A DNA stretch of 64,000 nucleotides, from assembly GCA_028829895.1 (NCBI GenBank), contig CM054179.1, positions 30,969,117 to 31,033,116 on the forward strand, given 5' to 3'. The notes under the pieces are model-generated. The model had not been told where the DNA came from. It made no database searches and saw nothing but the letters and a program-made list of their open reading frames with translations. This DNA is from Sinotaia quadrata (Eukaryota > Mollusca > Gastropoda > Architaenioglossa > Viviparidae). The translations under genes were made by a program, and so were the position numbers. The stretch's first letter is position 1; every line of letters starts with the position of its first letter. Shown here piece by piece: positions 25,155-38,214 of this stretch.

Positions 25155-25950
25155 ATATTCATGTATACTTACTTATTTCCTTGGATTCCCCGTGCAACAA
25201 AGGGCCTCAACAACAATTCTCCATTGTACTCAATTCTGGGCAGCCTTTTTCAGTTCACTCTATAACAGGTCAAGCTCCTCATTTCCTCTTCGCAAGATCA
25301 TCTCCACATGGTCTTAAGGTGACTGACCCGTCTCTTTTCCTGGGGGTTCCACTGCAAAGCCTGCCGGGTGATGTCCTGTGGGGATTTCCGCATGGTGTGT
25401 CCTATCCATCGCCATTTCTGCCTGGCAATCTGCTGATTGATGGGATCTTGGTTTGTCTGCTGCCACAAATCGGTTTTCTTTAGTTTATCTGTCCACCTGA
25501 TCTTCAGTATGTTGCAAAGGCAACCACTGACGAATACTTGGAGCTTATTGGTTAGGGTGTTGGTGACTCTCCAGGTCTCTGAGCCATAGAGGAGGACAGA
25601 CTTAATGTGGTTGTTGAAAATTCGTAGTTTGTTGCAGACAGATAGGGATGTTGACCTCCAGACTGGTCTCAGAATAATAAAGGCCTATCTAGCTTTCCCA
25701 ATTCTGGCTTTGATGTTCTCGTCAGAACCACCTGTTGCTGATACAATGCTGCCCAGGTAGGTGAAAGAGGTGACTTCATTCAGTTCTCTGTCTCCAAGGG
25801 TGATTGGCTTCTGCTTGTTTTTTAACAGGGTCTTCTCTAGGTTGATATGCAGTCCAGTTTTGAATGCTTCTTGGACCAGGTTATCAGCTTTCTGTTGCAT
25901 ATGTTGGCATTTCTTGGACGTATTCATGTATAAGTCAAGAAATTTATTGA
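25155..25950 (-). pseudogene. Non-LTR retrotransposon (LINE) C-terminal reverse-transcriptase fragment
   Basis: Minus-strand translation gives the end of an endonuclease-reverse transcriptase ORF. It begins near the palm/thumb (TYLGSI, KARIGKAR), then LLYGSETW, then RWTDKL and RWIGHTMRK near the C-terminus. It finishes with sequence typical of the extreme end of such ORFs around 25,185-25,245. The frame is broken by a stop at 25,682-25,684 and again near 25,310. The N-terminal endonuclease and the catalytic FADD-type motif are missing or too decayed to read, so this is a 5'-truncated dead copy. It lies antisense, about 110 bases after the RRM gene stop. Clade not assigned. Confidence 0.85.
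25676..25681 (+). terminator. First AATAAA downstream of the RRM gene stop
   Basis: AATAAA about 630 bases after the stop codon. It falls inside sequence derived from an antisense LINE. Others follow at 26,203-26,208 and 26,212-26,217. Which is used cannot be told from sequence. Confidence 0.3.
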
Positions 25951-25984
25951 TCAGCAAAAATTTGGGGCCAAAATATACGGTCAA

Positions 25985-28416
25985 GATAGATAGTATATAT
26001 CTTTAAAATAAGCTGTTGCTTCATAATTGTAGTATGCAGTCCTAAATTGTTTCACTTGACATGAAAAGTTCTACTCATGCTAATCAACTTGTCAGATGTG
26101 GTAATTATAAAGCAAAACACCATCTAGATTGCAGGCAGCAATCCCAGCAAACTCCAAAGTATGTTCATATATATATAGAATTAGCAGTCAGGTAGTTATT
26201 AAAATAAAAGTAATAAATCATCTCAGTAACTAATAACTACAGACCCCTTGCTTCAAATGATATTTAACATTGCTTCTCGTGCTTTTAACTTTTTGTCATG
26301 CATATGAATTAAGTCATAATCTTTGAGGGTGATTAAACTGATGAATATGGTATTTATTTATGGTATTTTATAATAAAATATAAACAGCCTCTATAAATGG
26401 GATAAATGTAGATGATGCTAATGTAGATAAACAAAATACTGATACCCATCACAATTATGGACTTTCTGTTGTGAATTTGAATGTAAACATCACTGCAATA
26501 TTGGCGTGCAATTTTTCTTTATTTTAGTTGTTTAGGATTAAATGTAATATTGTTTGGGATTAAATATACTCTCTGTATAGTACCATATTACTAATTAATG
26601 ATCTTTAACAATATTTACATTTTAAGTTTAATATCTGTTAATGTTTTAAAACTTTTCTTGAAATATTTTGTACCCAAACTACTGTTACAAATAAGTATTG
26701 TTACTTCATCTTGTAGATTTCATTAACTTGATACTGTAAAATTAGTGGGAACTACAATCTTTTTTTATTTAATGTTGTGTTTCTTTATGAAAAGAATTTA
26801 GGAATAATTTAGAGCAGCATTTAATTGTCTTTTATAATTTGTCAGAAATGTTTTACTGATTCCCATTTTTTAATTTCAAAACTTATTCTTAGATCATTAG
26901 TTTTAAAAGCTTCTAAAATTTAGGTTTTAACTTAGCCACAGATTGAGCTTATATCCCTTTAAAATTTCCACCCATAAAAAATAATGTCAATAGGGATTAA
27001 TAAGGACTGGAATGATCAGCTGTTGCATGAATTTGTGTTGTGGGTGAACACATTAGTATGTCTTTATATACAGAAAAAAGTAATTAGATGTGAACAGTAT
27101 TTTTAATACATTATTTTAATAGGTGGTTCATTGAGTGACTTTCATTATCTTACATTTAAAAAAAGAGCGTTTTTGTATGATTAAATAAACAAATATAGGC
27201 AGATGCTGTGAAAAAATTAGGCAGAGGAGGAAAAAGCGGAAGATGCAGAACAAACTGGGAGCTCATCTACTGTCTTCTCCTCTGTTGTTTAATTTTCACC
27301 TTTGAAACTTTGAGTGAGTTAAATGTTTTTATTTGAGATTTTTTTTCTATGCAACTTTTCAAAACAATGAATAGTTTTTTCAAGAATCTAAAATGTAAGT
27401 GCAATGAGTAGCACATGTTTGCCTCTTTGCTTGCATGAAATAACAATTAATTGCACATTAAGATTATAACTTTCACACTTCTCTTAGATATGCACTAATT
27501 GAGCTTCACTTTTCACTCATGTCTCCAACAAAGGCAATACATTTCCAACAAATCTGAATCAAACAGGTGAACAAACAGCAAAATGACCAAATGTGATATG
27601 CACTAAAGGACTGAATATGCTAGGAATGGAAGGCAGGCATGAGATGCAATGTGAGAAAATGGTTGGTGCAAATTTTAATTTTTGCAAACCATTTTCATTG
27701 TCCACAGATCTTTGGATGTACAGGGAATTATTACTTTGAGTACCTAAAAATATTTAGCCCCAAATATACAAATTCTTGGGGAAATGAATGACTTGGATAA
27801 TGAGGATATCCTGTATATGTAAATCATTTTTTTTCTCTTATTGAATTTGTAATTAAAAACATTAATGTGTTAAGTGGTATTCATCATAATAAAGTCTTAA
27901 AATTAAGGGCTAAAAGTTAAATTTTCTACTTTTATTTTCTTCTTTCTCTATCACTAAATTGATTCATAGTAAAATATCTAGATATGCTGTTGAATGGATC
28001 TTAAAAACCAAAGAAAATGCAATTTCAACTAATTTTTGTTGCTTTTCTCCTATTTCAGAATTTCTCTCTTCCTTCCTTTTCTTCCTTACGTAAAAAAAAT
28101 ATATATAAATATTCATTTTTGTGTTCTTTCATTGTTTAAATGTAATAAATTCATGTCAAGTTAAATTTTTCACTTTATTTATTGGGGGCATTTTGATGCA
28201 AATAGTGATCATACAACTTTTAAGCACAAGTTCACCAAGATATTTTTAATGTTTTATGTGTATACTGTGCTTGTATTTTTCAATGTTTGTCAACTTCTCT
28301 GTTTGTAGTTTCTACATTCTAATGTAGAATCATGTATTAAAGCATATATATAAAGACTTGGATAGAAGAATGGATAAGAATTTGCTATCATTTTCTTTTT
28401 GTTTCTTAAATTGTTC
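25985..28416. other. Intergenic DNA, nothing recognised
   Basis: AT-rich without long open frames. Several AATAAA hexamers are present, as expected from base composition. Confidence 0.5.
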
Positions 28417-28590
28417 GCTTGTGTGAATAAGAGATTTATTAATATTGTCATGTATATGAGAAAATATCCATGATTATTAGTGTTAATTTAATTTTAATTT
28501 TAATGCTTGTGTGAATAAGAGATTTATTAATATTGTCATGTCTATGAGAAAATATCCATGATTAATAGTGTTAATTTAATTTTAATTTTG
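28417..28590. repeat. Two tandem copies of an 88-bp unit
   Basis: GCTTGTGTGAATAAGAGATT begins at 28,417 and again at 28,505. The copies are almost identical. Confidence 0.9.
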
Positions 28591-28599
28591 AATTGTCTT

Positions 28600-30129
28600 T
28601 TAAAATTTATATAAAATAATTCATATATATATATATACACACACACACTTTATTTATTACTAAATTGAACATAGTGGTCCTTGTCATAGATCTTACTTAA
28701 TTATGAAAGGTTTTGTTTTTTAAGAGTTCTTTTTGCTTATATTTTATTCTAAACCAGAACTTATAATTTAATGAGATGAAATCAATGTATTTATGTCCAC
28801 AGAATTTAAACAATAGATAGAATTCTTTCAATATATATTTTCAGTTTCTGAAATCACTAATGAACATGATATGTTAATTTTTCTTGTGTATTACTTTGGT
28901 ATTCTGTGGTTTTCTTAATGACATCAGTCGTCTAAAGCTACTTTTTAGTTAGAATGATGAGGAAAGAACTGTAGCAACATAAGTCAGTATAAAAATATTA
29001 GAAACCAAATTAAGAGAAATGTATATCATATACATATTTCATCAAACAGCCTCATGTGCCTACATTTTCTGGGCATAGGCTATGACCAAAGTGCTCCATA
29101 CTAGATCTCAGGGGAGATAAAAGTGGCTGAGGATGTATCGCAAGCTTGAAATTTGCAATTTTAAGATTTTTCCATAGGGAGGTGTATTAGTTTTCTTCTA
29201 TATTTTTATTGTTGCTTTTAGACACTTTATGACTTTATTTCTTTACTGTTGTTAGCTGATGTCCTTTGCTATTTTCATCCTGTGTTGGATTTTGATAGTA
29301 TCATGGCTGACTATTTGTGCTTTGAGTGTGGACAGGGATGTGGTTTCTCAAATTATTTTGACTCTCACCCTTCTTGTTTAGCATATTTAATTGCAATAGA
29401 GTTAAGATGTGTTTTATTTCTTGTGAGAAATAAGCTCTTAAATCTTTATCTATGCCCATGCCTAATGCAGACAGTCATGGCATAAAAATAATTTTTGTTT
29501 TTACAATATTTTTTTGAAAACTTACCAGATCAGCATGCAATAGGAGAAGAGTGTGGCTGTTTATGTCATACTAGCCATAGTTAAGGCTCCATACATAAAG
29601 GATAGAGCTAACAGCAGCAGGTTCCATGAGCAGTAACTTCAGAAGCAAGTAAAAGATGAAATAATGTAGAGTCAGGGAAAGGCTTTGTGTATTTGTTTGA
29701 TAAGTATTCAAGATAAAACTTCCTTCGAGGAGCATACTATAGGAGAATAATGAATAAAGTGCAGAAATGGATCAACAGAAATTCACATAGTATTATGCAC
29801 AAAGTACATATATAAATGCTTGGAAACAAATTCTATTCACTGAATCAGTGTGGATGTTGTAGGAAGGAAGATTTAGCAAAAATATCACACACAAATGGTG
29901 CTGAAAACAGTAATAATTACATCAATCTTTAACACTTAGCCGAAATAGTGCATGCACACACAAACAAACTTAAAGACTCCAATTTAATTTTTACACATCA
30001 AGTTAACATAATCATTAATCACCCATAAAAATAGTGAAGTAAAGTGTAAGTGTAAATCAGGGGACCCAAGCATCAGAGAGAATAAGTTCATCATGAGATG
30101 CAGTAGTTAAAGTAAAATATCTTGTTTGT
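28600..30129. other. Intergenic DNA, nothing recognised
   Basis: Includes a short TA/CA run at 28,625-28,648. Small ORFs such as 29,249-29,485 have no recognisable domain. Confidence 0.5.
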
Positions 30130-30600
30130 CTCAGATTTCTATGGAAATCATCTTCATCATCATCTAGTTATCCTAATCAGGGTATCTAGCATTCTACTTT
30201 CCTTGGAAAGCCACTGTAGAAAAGGTGCCTTGGTTTGCATTAATCTGTCTTTACAAACCATTTCTGTTATCACTAGGATCATAGAATCATTGCACTACCG
30301 AGCTCCCTGTTTCTTTTATCTTCATCATCTAATTTGGCAAACGCTACCTCTCATTGAAGATCATATTCAATTTTCAACCTTTTGTCACTTTCATTCATTT
30401 CTGTTTCTATTTCTTTTCTTTCACATTCCTTTTTTATTTCTAGTTTTTCTCTTTCATGTTCCTTTTGTATTTCTAATTCTGTCTTCAACCTTTCTTTCTT
30501 ATCAACATAGTCTTCCACATACTCCTTAGTTTTGTCTGCAGAGAGGCCAATCCCTCCTGCTACCACCTTTCCCTCCTGTATCCACCTAAGTCTTTATTCA
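30130..30600 (-). pseudogene. Gag-like remnant of an LTR retrotransposon
   Basis: The minus strand carries an open stretch (30,351-30,566) rich in Glu, Lys and Arg, with the look of the coiled-coil N-terminal part of Gypsy-type Gag proteins (AGGIGLSADKTKEYVEDYVD, then repeated E-K-E-R units). Beyond the stop, degraded pieces such as FAKLDDEDKR and an acidic DDDEDDFHR continue. It lies about 600 bases inside, on the minus strand, of the partial LTR at 31,178-31,370, which is where gag would sit. No protease, reverse transcriptase or integrase could be seen, so the element is dead. Confidence 0.6.
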
Positions 30601-30654
30601 AATGTAATTTTCCTCTACCATGGTCTTGTGACAACTTAAATGACTGATTCACAA

Positions 30655-30815
30655 AAATATATTCACACACACTCAAGCAGCTGATAAACTTTAAATCTAG
30701 TTACTTAAAATGCACAATGTAAACAGCATAATATCCACACACACTCTCAAGCAGCTAGTAAACTTTAAATCTAGTTACTAAAATGCACAGTCAATGTAAA
30801 CAATATAATCTCCAC
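30655..30815. repeat. Tandem duplication, ~70-bp unit
   Basis: The motif CACACACTC(TC)AAGCAGCT followed by AAACTTTAAATCTAGTTACT occurs twice, with the start of a third unit (TCCACACATC). Confidence 0.8.
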
Positions 30816-31177
30816 ACATCAATAATATAACTATTGTAATACATGTATCAATACAATATACAATTTAAAAAAATATATAAAAGTCAAGAGGTTAATCAAA
30901 AAATTCAAGAGTAAAAAAAAAAAAAAGCAATAGACAAAGAAAGATAAGTTCTTGATAGTGTTATAAAATAATGAGTGAGATGAGATTTCTTTCTGAAAAT
31001 GTCTATTTCACTTGTCGAATATATCTTTTCTAGCTCTGTTTTTAGTCTAGGATTTCCCCATTAGGTTTTAAGCTCAACAAATTTTTCAACAGTCGTGTTC
31101 CACATTTATTAATTTCAATACTAAGACAATTAGTTTAACAAATTGAACTCATTCCTGGACAGAGCCTACCCACTTTA

Positions 31178-31370
31178 TGTAACACCTATGCCACACTAGT
31201 TATCTGTTATGATTATTATTGATAATATAATTAATCATCCATAACTAAATACAAATAATGAAAATCTTAATTTATGTTATTAATAATTCTCCAGAAGACA
31301 CCCCTCATCTCTCTCACTCTTCAGATATGCGGGTGCTGTAAACATTAAGAATTTATCATCACGATAAGTG
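31178..31370 (-). mobile_element. Partial LTR, same family as the solo LTRs
   Basis: Starts TGTAACACC like copy 2. It follows the solo LTRs through the ATTAATAATTCTCC and CAGATATG segments, then loses similarity near 31,370. On the minus strand this is the 3' end of a 5' LTR, and the leader and Gag-like remnant lie to its left. The other LTR end (CTGCCACA) was not found nearby. Confidence 0.7.
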
Positions 31371-34300
31371 TACTTCCTAAAATTATCCCAAAATATCTCG
31401 GAAACTGAAATTGAAACTCATTGTCAGCCTAGACCAGTACCGATTTGTTGACAATTTTGAGGGGCTGCCTGCATATTGTATGGTTGGTTTAACTGCTAAG
31501 TTTGGTTCTTATTTCCATACATTATTGGTAGTTTGAAAAACTATGGTTTTAGGAATAAATCCTTTCCAGCTTTTCCTGGCACCGTCAGCAAGTGATTTAA
31601 AATCTATGCACACACAAAACCCGGCAGACATTTTCCATTATTTTTGTGAGAACAGATGGAGTGTCTCCCTTGGTTGATTGATAAATGTGCCAAGATAACT
31701 CTGCTGTTCAAGGTGAAAAAAATCTATTTCACTAATGCAGTGCAAGAATTATAAATTATATTTTAAACACATTATTATTTCATTCTTAGTCATTTATTCA
31801 TTTACATGAATCTCTTTTGTTCCAGCAGTTGTTAGATCAGTTTTAACTACTTGTTTCATTGTCATCTAAGGTACATGAATTTCTTTTGTTCCAGCAGATC
31901 AGTTTTAACTATTTGTTTCATTGTGTGATTAACATAATCAACCAAATATTTTACTGATAATTGTAAACTGTCAGACATACATTGATTAATTATCTTATAT
32001 GAATTTAATATCTTTTATCAATATTTTTGATTGTGTTGAAATATTGGACATGTGACTAAATACTGTACATTTAATTAACTTGTATGACTAAGAGGAGTGT
32101 TGTCAACTAATGTCTTATCAAATCTTTTCACGTCACCCCTGCTGAATAACCTTGTGTGTTAATCAGTAGTTATAATGTATATTGTTATGTCTGAGAGAGA
32201 GACTTGTAGTTTTCATGGTAAAAGCGACCTCTTCATTTGGCAGCATATGACAATTATGACAGTTGCTACAGGTGCACACCAGTATTTGTAACATGATCCC
32301 TGGGCCTATATTAGTGCAAAGAGTACCTGCAGCCATTGTGTATGCTGTATTCATGTCCAGTCCATCAAACACAGACTGAATGGTAGGCCTGACTCTCTAA
32401 ACAACAGAGATAAGTCAGCAATCTTTTTTTTTACCACTAACATTTATTATTGGAACTATCCATGAGTTAAATGCCAAAAGTCCACAACTCTGGCCATCTC
32501 AATGATTAATTGACATTATAGCATCATAATTATCATTCTGATCACAATCACACTTATAGGTAATGTTTATTTATTAATAAATAATTTGCTACTAGAACCA
32601 CAGAATAGATTATTTTATTAACATTTTCTATCTTGTAAATAATTGGATTTTTAGGTGGGTGGGGGCTAGAGATTACATCATCCATAGTTAGTTAATGTAG
32701 GGATGGAAGGGTGCATTCACACTACCATTTGTTGTGATCACCCACTCCACCAGATGTCACAGTATTAAATACCTGATATATCTGATTCCTTGTGGCTATC
32801 ACTGTGCATAGATTCTGTATCAGGTCAGGCTTAGCATTAAGAGCCGGCTAGGGTTTGTGAACATTAGGTCATCCAGAATTTTGCATTATTTGCCCTGGGT
32901 TTTGAATTGACCATAGGTGCAACACCTATGCAAAAGGCAGTGTATGAGACTCCTTTCACACACACACACACACTCCTGCTAAGAAATATTGATCAGAACC
33001 CAAGGAGTAGTATACTATTGCATATAGTCATTGGGCTTATCACCATGATGAGGCATGGAATTTGGCTCCCTAATATGCCATTTATCACTATCATCATTGC
33101 AGGGTGTTTAAAAGCACTTAATTTCTCTTCACCAACTGAAAGACAAATTTGTTCTTGGATGGCAGTTGAGAAAGGGGTGTTGTCCCATGTTATTAACCTA
33201 TGTAGGCAAGAATCAACAACAGCAGCCATGATTATTTCCCATGTGCTAAACACCATCTGGCCAAATTAGCATCTCTATTGGATGACAGAGGTTGTCAGTA
33301 GGTAGTAAGGCAACATAAAACATTGAGGTTTAGCGTCGAGGCTAATTTAGTTATATGTTCATTCAGTACATGCTTTTTCATTTTCTACATGAATGCCTAT
33401 CAGTCTCTGAATGCTATTAATTTTGTCTAAATATCTTCTGGCATACAGATCATGAAGTATAAATCGAGGTCAATTTTTTACTAAAAATTCTCATGTTTAA
33501 GCCTATAATTGCCATATATGTTGACCAATAACTTCCCACTAATACCGCAACAGTAGCTATTAATAAATTGAAATTCAAGTAGTGAATTCCAACACACGAA
33601 TCATGGTCCTTTCAACAGCTCAAGGTTGCTAATATGCGGAACAATGGAAGACTCAAACTCAGGTAAAAAATCTTGTTAGTTAGCTATGTCCTGAATGAGC
33701 AAGTATGAGAATTCACTTGACTTTGAAGTGCTTGTTTGGCATGTTTCGTATTTTGGTGAATGGTTGTCTACTTAGTATCTCTCTTGACCTCTGACCCACA
33801 AAGGTTCTGAGCATGCACACTGCTAACTACAAAATGGCTTATTGTACAAAATGATACGGCATAACACTAACAGATTTATGAAATTATCACCTAGCGGTGG
33901 GTGAGAGAACCAAGCTAACCATAATGGCTGACTTGTAAACAACATCGAACCTGTCAGAGACGCCACAGGATCTTGTAATCTTATGAAATTACTACAGTTC
34001 AAATGATCGTCAATTTATAACTGGTTTATAACTTAGTATTTTTGGTCTCAAAAATTCGACTTATACGCTGGAAAATATGGTACTCATTTCAGTGGCATCA
34101 CTGCTTATCTGATATATAAAATCACCACCACACTCATCCCGCTATCTTTGTAAGGTTTTCCTTTACAAATCCTTCTGCAAGATACAAAGAATATAAAGGT
34201 TTCTGACCTTTCCAAATGCAATGTTTACATTGCATTGTGCTATGGCAGATATCTGTTACTATTACTGATTGATTTGTTTCACACCATGCATGCCATCAAG

Positions 34301-35114
34301 GACACAGTGGTTACTACATTGCTTTCTTGCTAACTTCTCCCAGCATGTCAGGGAACCAAAGCTGTTACATTCCAGTATTTGTTTAGAGACCCTGTCTCAG
34401 CATGAGGATTTAAAGATTATTAAATTTCAACATTCACCTATGCTGACGACACTCGTTGCCCAGATTCACCCTTCAGTCTCCTTAAATTAACTCCCTTGGT
34501 TTAGATATTAAATTGGGTACGTTATCTAATTACAACTAATTATGCATTCATCATGTGACTCAGCCCCCAACCCAGTCCCTAAATGGTTTTACTCGAAATA
34601 ATTAGCCAACTTCTGTAATTAGATAACAAATAAAAATTTAATAAAATTAACAATTAACAAAAAGGTAATTCCATACATCAAATTTCCAAAATGAAGGTCA
34701 TAGGACTACCTATTGTCTTTAAAGTTTGTACGAATCGCAAGTTACAGTCTGATTTAAGAGTCCACCACTGTCCACTTACATTTCATCTTTTCATCCATTA
34801 TGGCAGCGCTCACACCCCAACAATACTTCGCTGGATACCGGTGGTCAGGCGGCTGACGCATTAACCCATTACTTCAATAGCGTTGATTTTGGCTCTCCAA
34901 CTTTAGTTGTAAGGCCCATTGTCCAGTAAGTCTTGCATGTCGGACACTCTCAGGATCCACGTAGAACCCAACATGAAGTTCAAGTCTGAACTTCAAATGC
35001 CAAAAACAAAAACGTAGGAATACGAACGTGAAAACCCACTCTGAAAAGATAATTTCATTCCTTGAGCAACAATTCTAGTTATTCGCCGACCTGTACATGT
35101 GGCATAAAAGATGT
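31371..35114. other. Intergenic DNA with no recognised gene
   Basis: A ~69-bp duplicated unit (ACATGAAT..CTTTTGTTCCAGCAG) sits at 31,804-31,925. A CA run lies near 32,959-32,972. Overlapping ORFs on both strands at 32,907-33,269 match nothing I know. From about 33,840 to 35,060 the sequence is richer in CpG and holds a CAGCCCCCAAC motif at 34,561, possibly old retroelement sequence, but no ends were found. Confidence 0.4.
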
Positions 35115-35120
35115 AGTTCA

Positions 35121-35416
35121 AAATCATGCACATGTGTGTTACAATTATAATGTAACATATTACATGCAAGTGGATTAAATCATTACATACGGAGGTAATT
35201 GTATTTTACAATGAAAAGTAAAATATGAGAAATCAGGCACAATCATGTTACAATCACGACAAAGCATTTTACACGCAAGTGGGTTAAATCATTACATACA
35301 GAGATAATTATATTTTACAATGAAAAGTAAACTATGAGAAATGAAAGATATAAATCAAATCGTGCACATGTGTGTTACAATTTTAACAAAGCATTTTACA
35401 CGCAAGTGGATTAAAC
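35121..35416. repeat. Three imperfect tandem units of ~110-130 bp
   Basis: The segment AAATC..GCACA...TTACACGCAAGTGG..TTAAA occurs at about 35,121, 35,230 and 35,358. The first two units share a long second half (AAATCATTACATAC, then ATTTTACAATGAAAAGTAAA) that is missing in the third. Confidence 0.8.
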
Positions 35417-35419
35417 ATT

Positions 35420-37776
35420 TCATATGAAATACTTCAACGTGCATAGCGTTTCACAATTGATAATTTAGTTAGTTAGCTTTCCAAAGGATAAATTAACGTT
35501 CCATAATATTTACACAATAAAGATAAATTAATGTTCCACAATCCAGCAATTATTTAGAGTTACAAATACATATTAATCTAGCCACTCTATTCTCTGGCCA
35601 CACGTCAGGAAAAATAGCAATAATACAATTCAAACACGATAAATATGCAAAATTCACACAACGTTCTTAATAAAATACAGATTACAATATCGTAAGAATT
35701 CGATGTGTTTTACCTTGTTCTGAATGCAAATGGGTTTATCTCGATTCACGGAATAATATGACGGCCTCTCTGGAAATGTCTTAGGTGCTGTTCCTCGTGA
35801 ATGCATGTTAAAAGTCAGTTCATGGCATATAAAGGTATTATGAATTTATGGCAGGAAATATATCGGTCAAGCATCAGGCTTGGACAACGACTCATTATCA
35901 CTATTGTTCGATCATGTTATGTAATACTTGCGGACTCTCCCTCGATTGCGGGTAGCCGTCTGCAGTGTGATGAATCAGAGCATGATGATTACATCACCAC
36001 TTGCGATGCTGTATCAAAATATCGGCTATGAATAGGAACGAAACTTTCAAAATGCTTAACATAACAGTACAGACAAATTATGGGGTAGGAAGTCAGGTAT
36101 AAATTGGCCTTGACTCCATTACAAAAGCTAAGTGACCATAAGCTCTACCAAATTACTTTAGAGTTCACTCAGAAACATTCGGTGTTCTCTTATAAACTCA
36201 TTTATAGTTCGCTCATACAAACGAACCAAATAACTACTACAGTGTCATAGGACTCAATTGGGCATTCTCTTATGACAGCACATGGTCATGATTATGAACT
36301 TAAATAATAAATATAAACGCGAATTGTAACTATTGAACTATTCGCTATATGTAACCATGCTGTCTTATGTTATTTCTTGTTGAATACAATTAGGCCTATT
36401 GTTGATAAACAGACCACTCATGTTAGCGTGACTCATATGTTTTATGTTGTTGTATCTGTCACCTGTATTATTTACTATCCTGGCTGTATGTATCGGGGTG
36501 GGGTGGGGGACTCGAGCTATCTTCTAGAACTATAACTCTTCTATTCTACATTATCTGTAGATTTTATTGGTGAGACTGTTAATTATTACCTTTGACCTTC
36601 TTAGACTGCAACAGCATTTGTCCTATCTGCCTTCACCCTTCTTGCAAGTACAAGATTTTAATCTATGATATTTTTGCTTGGATAAACCTTGCACATATGT
36701 AAATTTCTTCTTTTTTTTTTATAGGAAATTCCTGCCTTAATTCTTGTGTACTCATCTGGTTCTATGTTGGAAAAAGTAATTGTTTTTACATGAACAAGAT
36801 ATTTTTTCTGAATATTTACTAGAAAAGAATATACACCTTCCATCTCAGCCTCCTGTTATCATACTGTACCTTGGTTCTAACAGATTTAGAAAGTATTATG
36901 GGAAGCTGCTGATATGGCGAGCTGTATATTTTGTTGGCATCCTAGATAGGGAAGATATGTGGATGCTGAGTAGGATTGTATGATGTAAACCTGTACTAGA
37001 CTTTGGTATATTAATCTGGTAAGTATTCAGAAAAAAAAACTTTATACAGTTAAATGTTTCCCTTTGATAAAGAAACAATGAAAGACTAAAGTGAAATAAT
37101 AATAATGTTGAGATAGGCTAAATATAATGCTATGCCCATGCACACACAAATATGGCCGAGGTCACAAAGATTTTGGGCTGGTATTCATAACACATTGCAG
37201 TGATGAAACCTTGTGATTGATTATGTAATTAATAGACAGTGTATGGATAGAAAAGGGATTTCATTTAGGCTCTATAAATTTCACTCATCAAGGGCTCTAT
37301 AAAGGTTCTAAAAATGATCTATACACTTGTTTTGAAATTTCTGCTGTATGATGAACCAAACAGAAGAGAGTTGCAGTAATTAGCCAAGATTTTTTTTTTT
37401 TTTTTAACTTTGGGAGGTGGGAAATAAAATATAGTTGTTAATAGTACATTTAAGGTTCTGTCATGGATAACTAAGAGTAAGAATATTTTCTTATTACCTT
37501 CACCTTATTAGTGAATTGTGTGATTATGTAAAATATTCTATGTAAAAACAGTATTTTTTTCTAAAAGATGAGAAGTGGAAGAAGAGAAATGCAACTTGCC
37601 TACAGGTTTTCGTTTTAGTTGCCCACAATGACACTTGCCTGTTTATTACCCCCTTCCCACCTCATCACACTAGCCACGCAAGCAGCAATTTACATCTGGT
37701 GCAGCTGCAACAATAGGTATTAAAAGCTTTCTTCCTCAATGAACTAGAAAATGCTTGAATATTCTCAGCCACAACC
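35420..37776. other. Intergenic DNA, nothing recognised
   Basis: Small ORFs such as 35,801-36,031 lie in a CpG-richer part but show no domain. A T-run is at 37,388-37,405. Confidence 0.45.
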
Positions 37777-37784
37777 CATTATAT

Positions 37785-38214
37785 CAGAGGTTTCCAACCT
37801 GTGCTCAGAACCTTAGGGTTCCTCGGTTTCAAAAGTGCTTGTACCATTTGTGAGCACATCTCTGCAAGACCACATTTTCAGTGTACGCTGCTACTAAGAT
37901 GAAGTACCAAAGTTGTCTCCATGCAGAACGATATACATCTGCAGTTGTGTGACATCAAACCTGATTTTGCAGAACTAAGTAATGATTTTCATATCGATCA
38001 ACCCATTATATATTAGTAATACCAGTATACTTATATATACTTATATAGTGACAGTTTTATCATGAAAATGTTATTGGCCAAACTATTAGTTGGTATTGAA
38101 ACAAAAATATTAATGTTATTAGACTAAGAGAAATATTCAATTTTGATTGGGTTCCATGTATCAACCCGGTAAGCATCAAGGGTTCTGCACAAGTTCCATC
38201 GTTGGAAACCACTG
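37785..38214. mobile_element. hAT-type MITE (430 bp)
   Basis: Left end CAGAGGTTTCCAACC, right end the complement of CAGTGGTTTCCAACG. These are imperfect inverted repeats of the hAT CAG-type, and the similarity continues inward (CAGAACC.TTAGGG against CAGAACCCTTGATG). The flanks CATTATAT (37,777-37,784) and CCTTATAC (38,215-38,222) look like an 8-bp target duplication with two changes. It has no coding capacity. Confidence 0.75.

Noticed and set aside
30122..30529. 135-codon + strand ORF, Phe/Leu/His rich
   Set aside because: It is the antisense shadow of the E/K/R-rich Gag-like stretch on the minus strand; hydrophobic repeats arise from CT-rich sequence.
32907..33269. 120-codon + ORF overlapping an 87-codon minus ORF
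   Set aside because: Considered as a transposase remnant, but neither strand shows a catalytic motif or familiar domain.
6410..34640. Recurring C(A/T)GCCCCCAAC motif near an AATTTAATAAAA tract at 6,418, 34,561 and (inverted) 8,838
   Set aside because: Suggested a shared LTR, but similarity outside the short motifs is too weak and no TG...CA ends with target duplications could be found.
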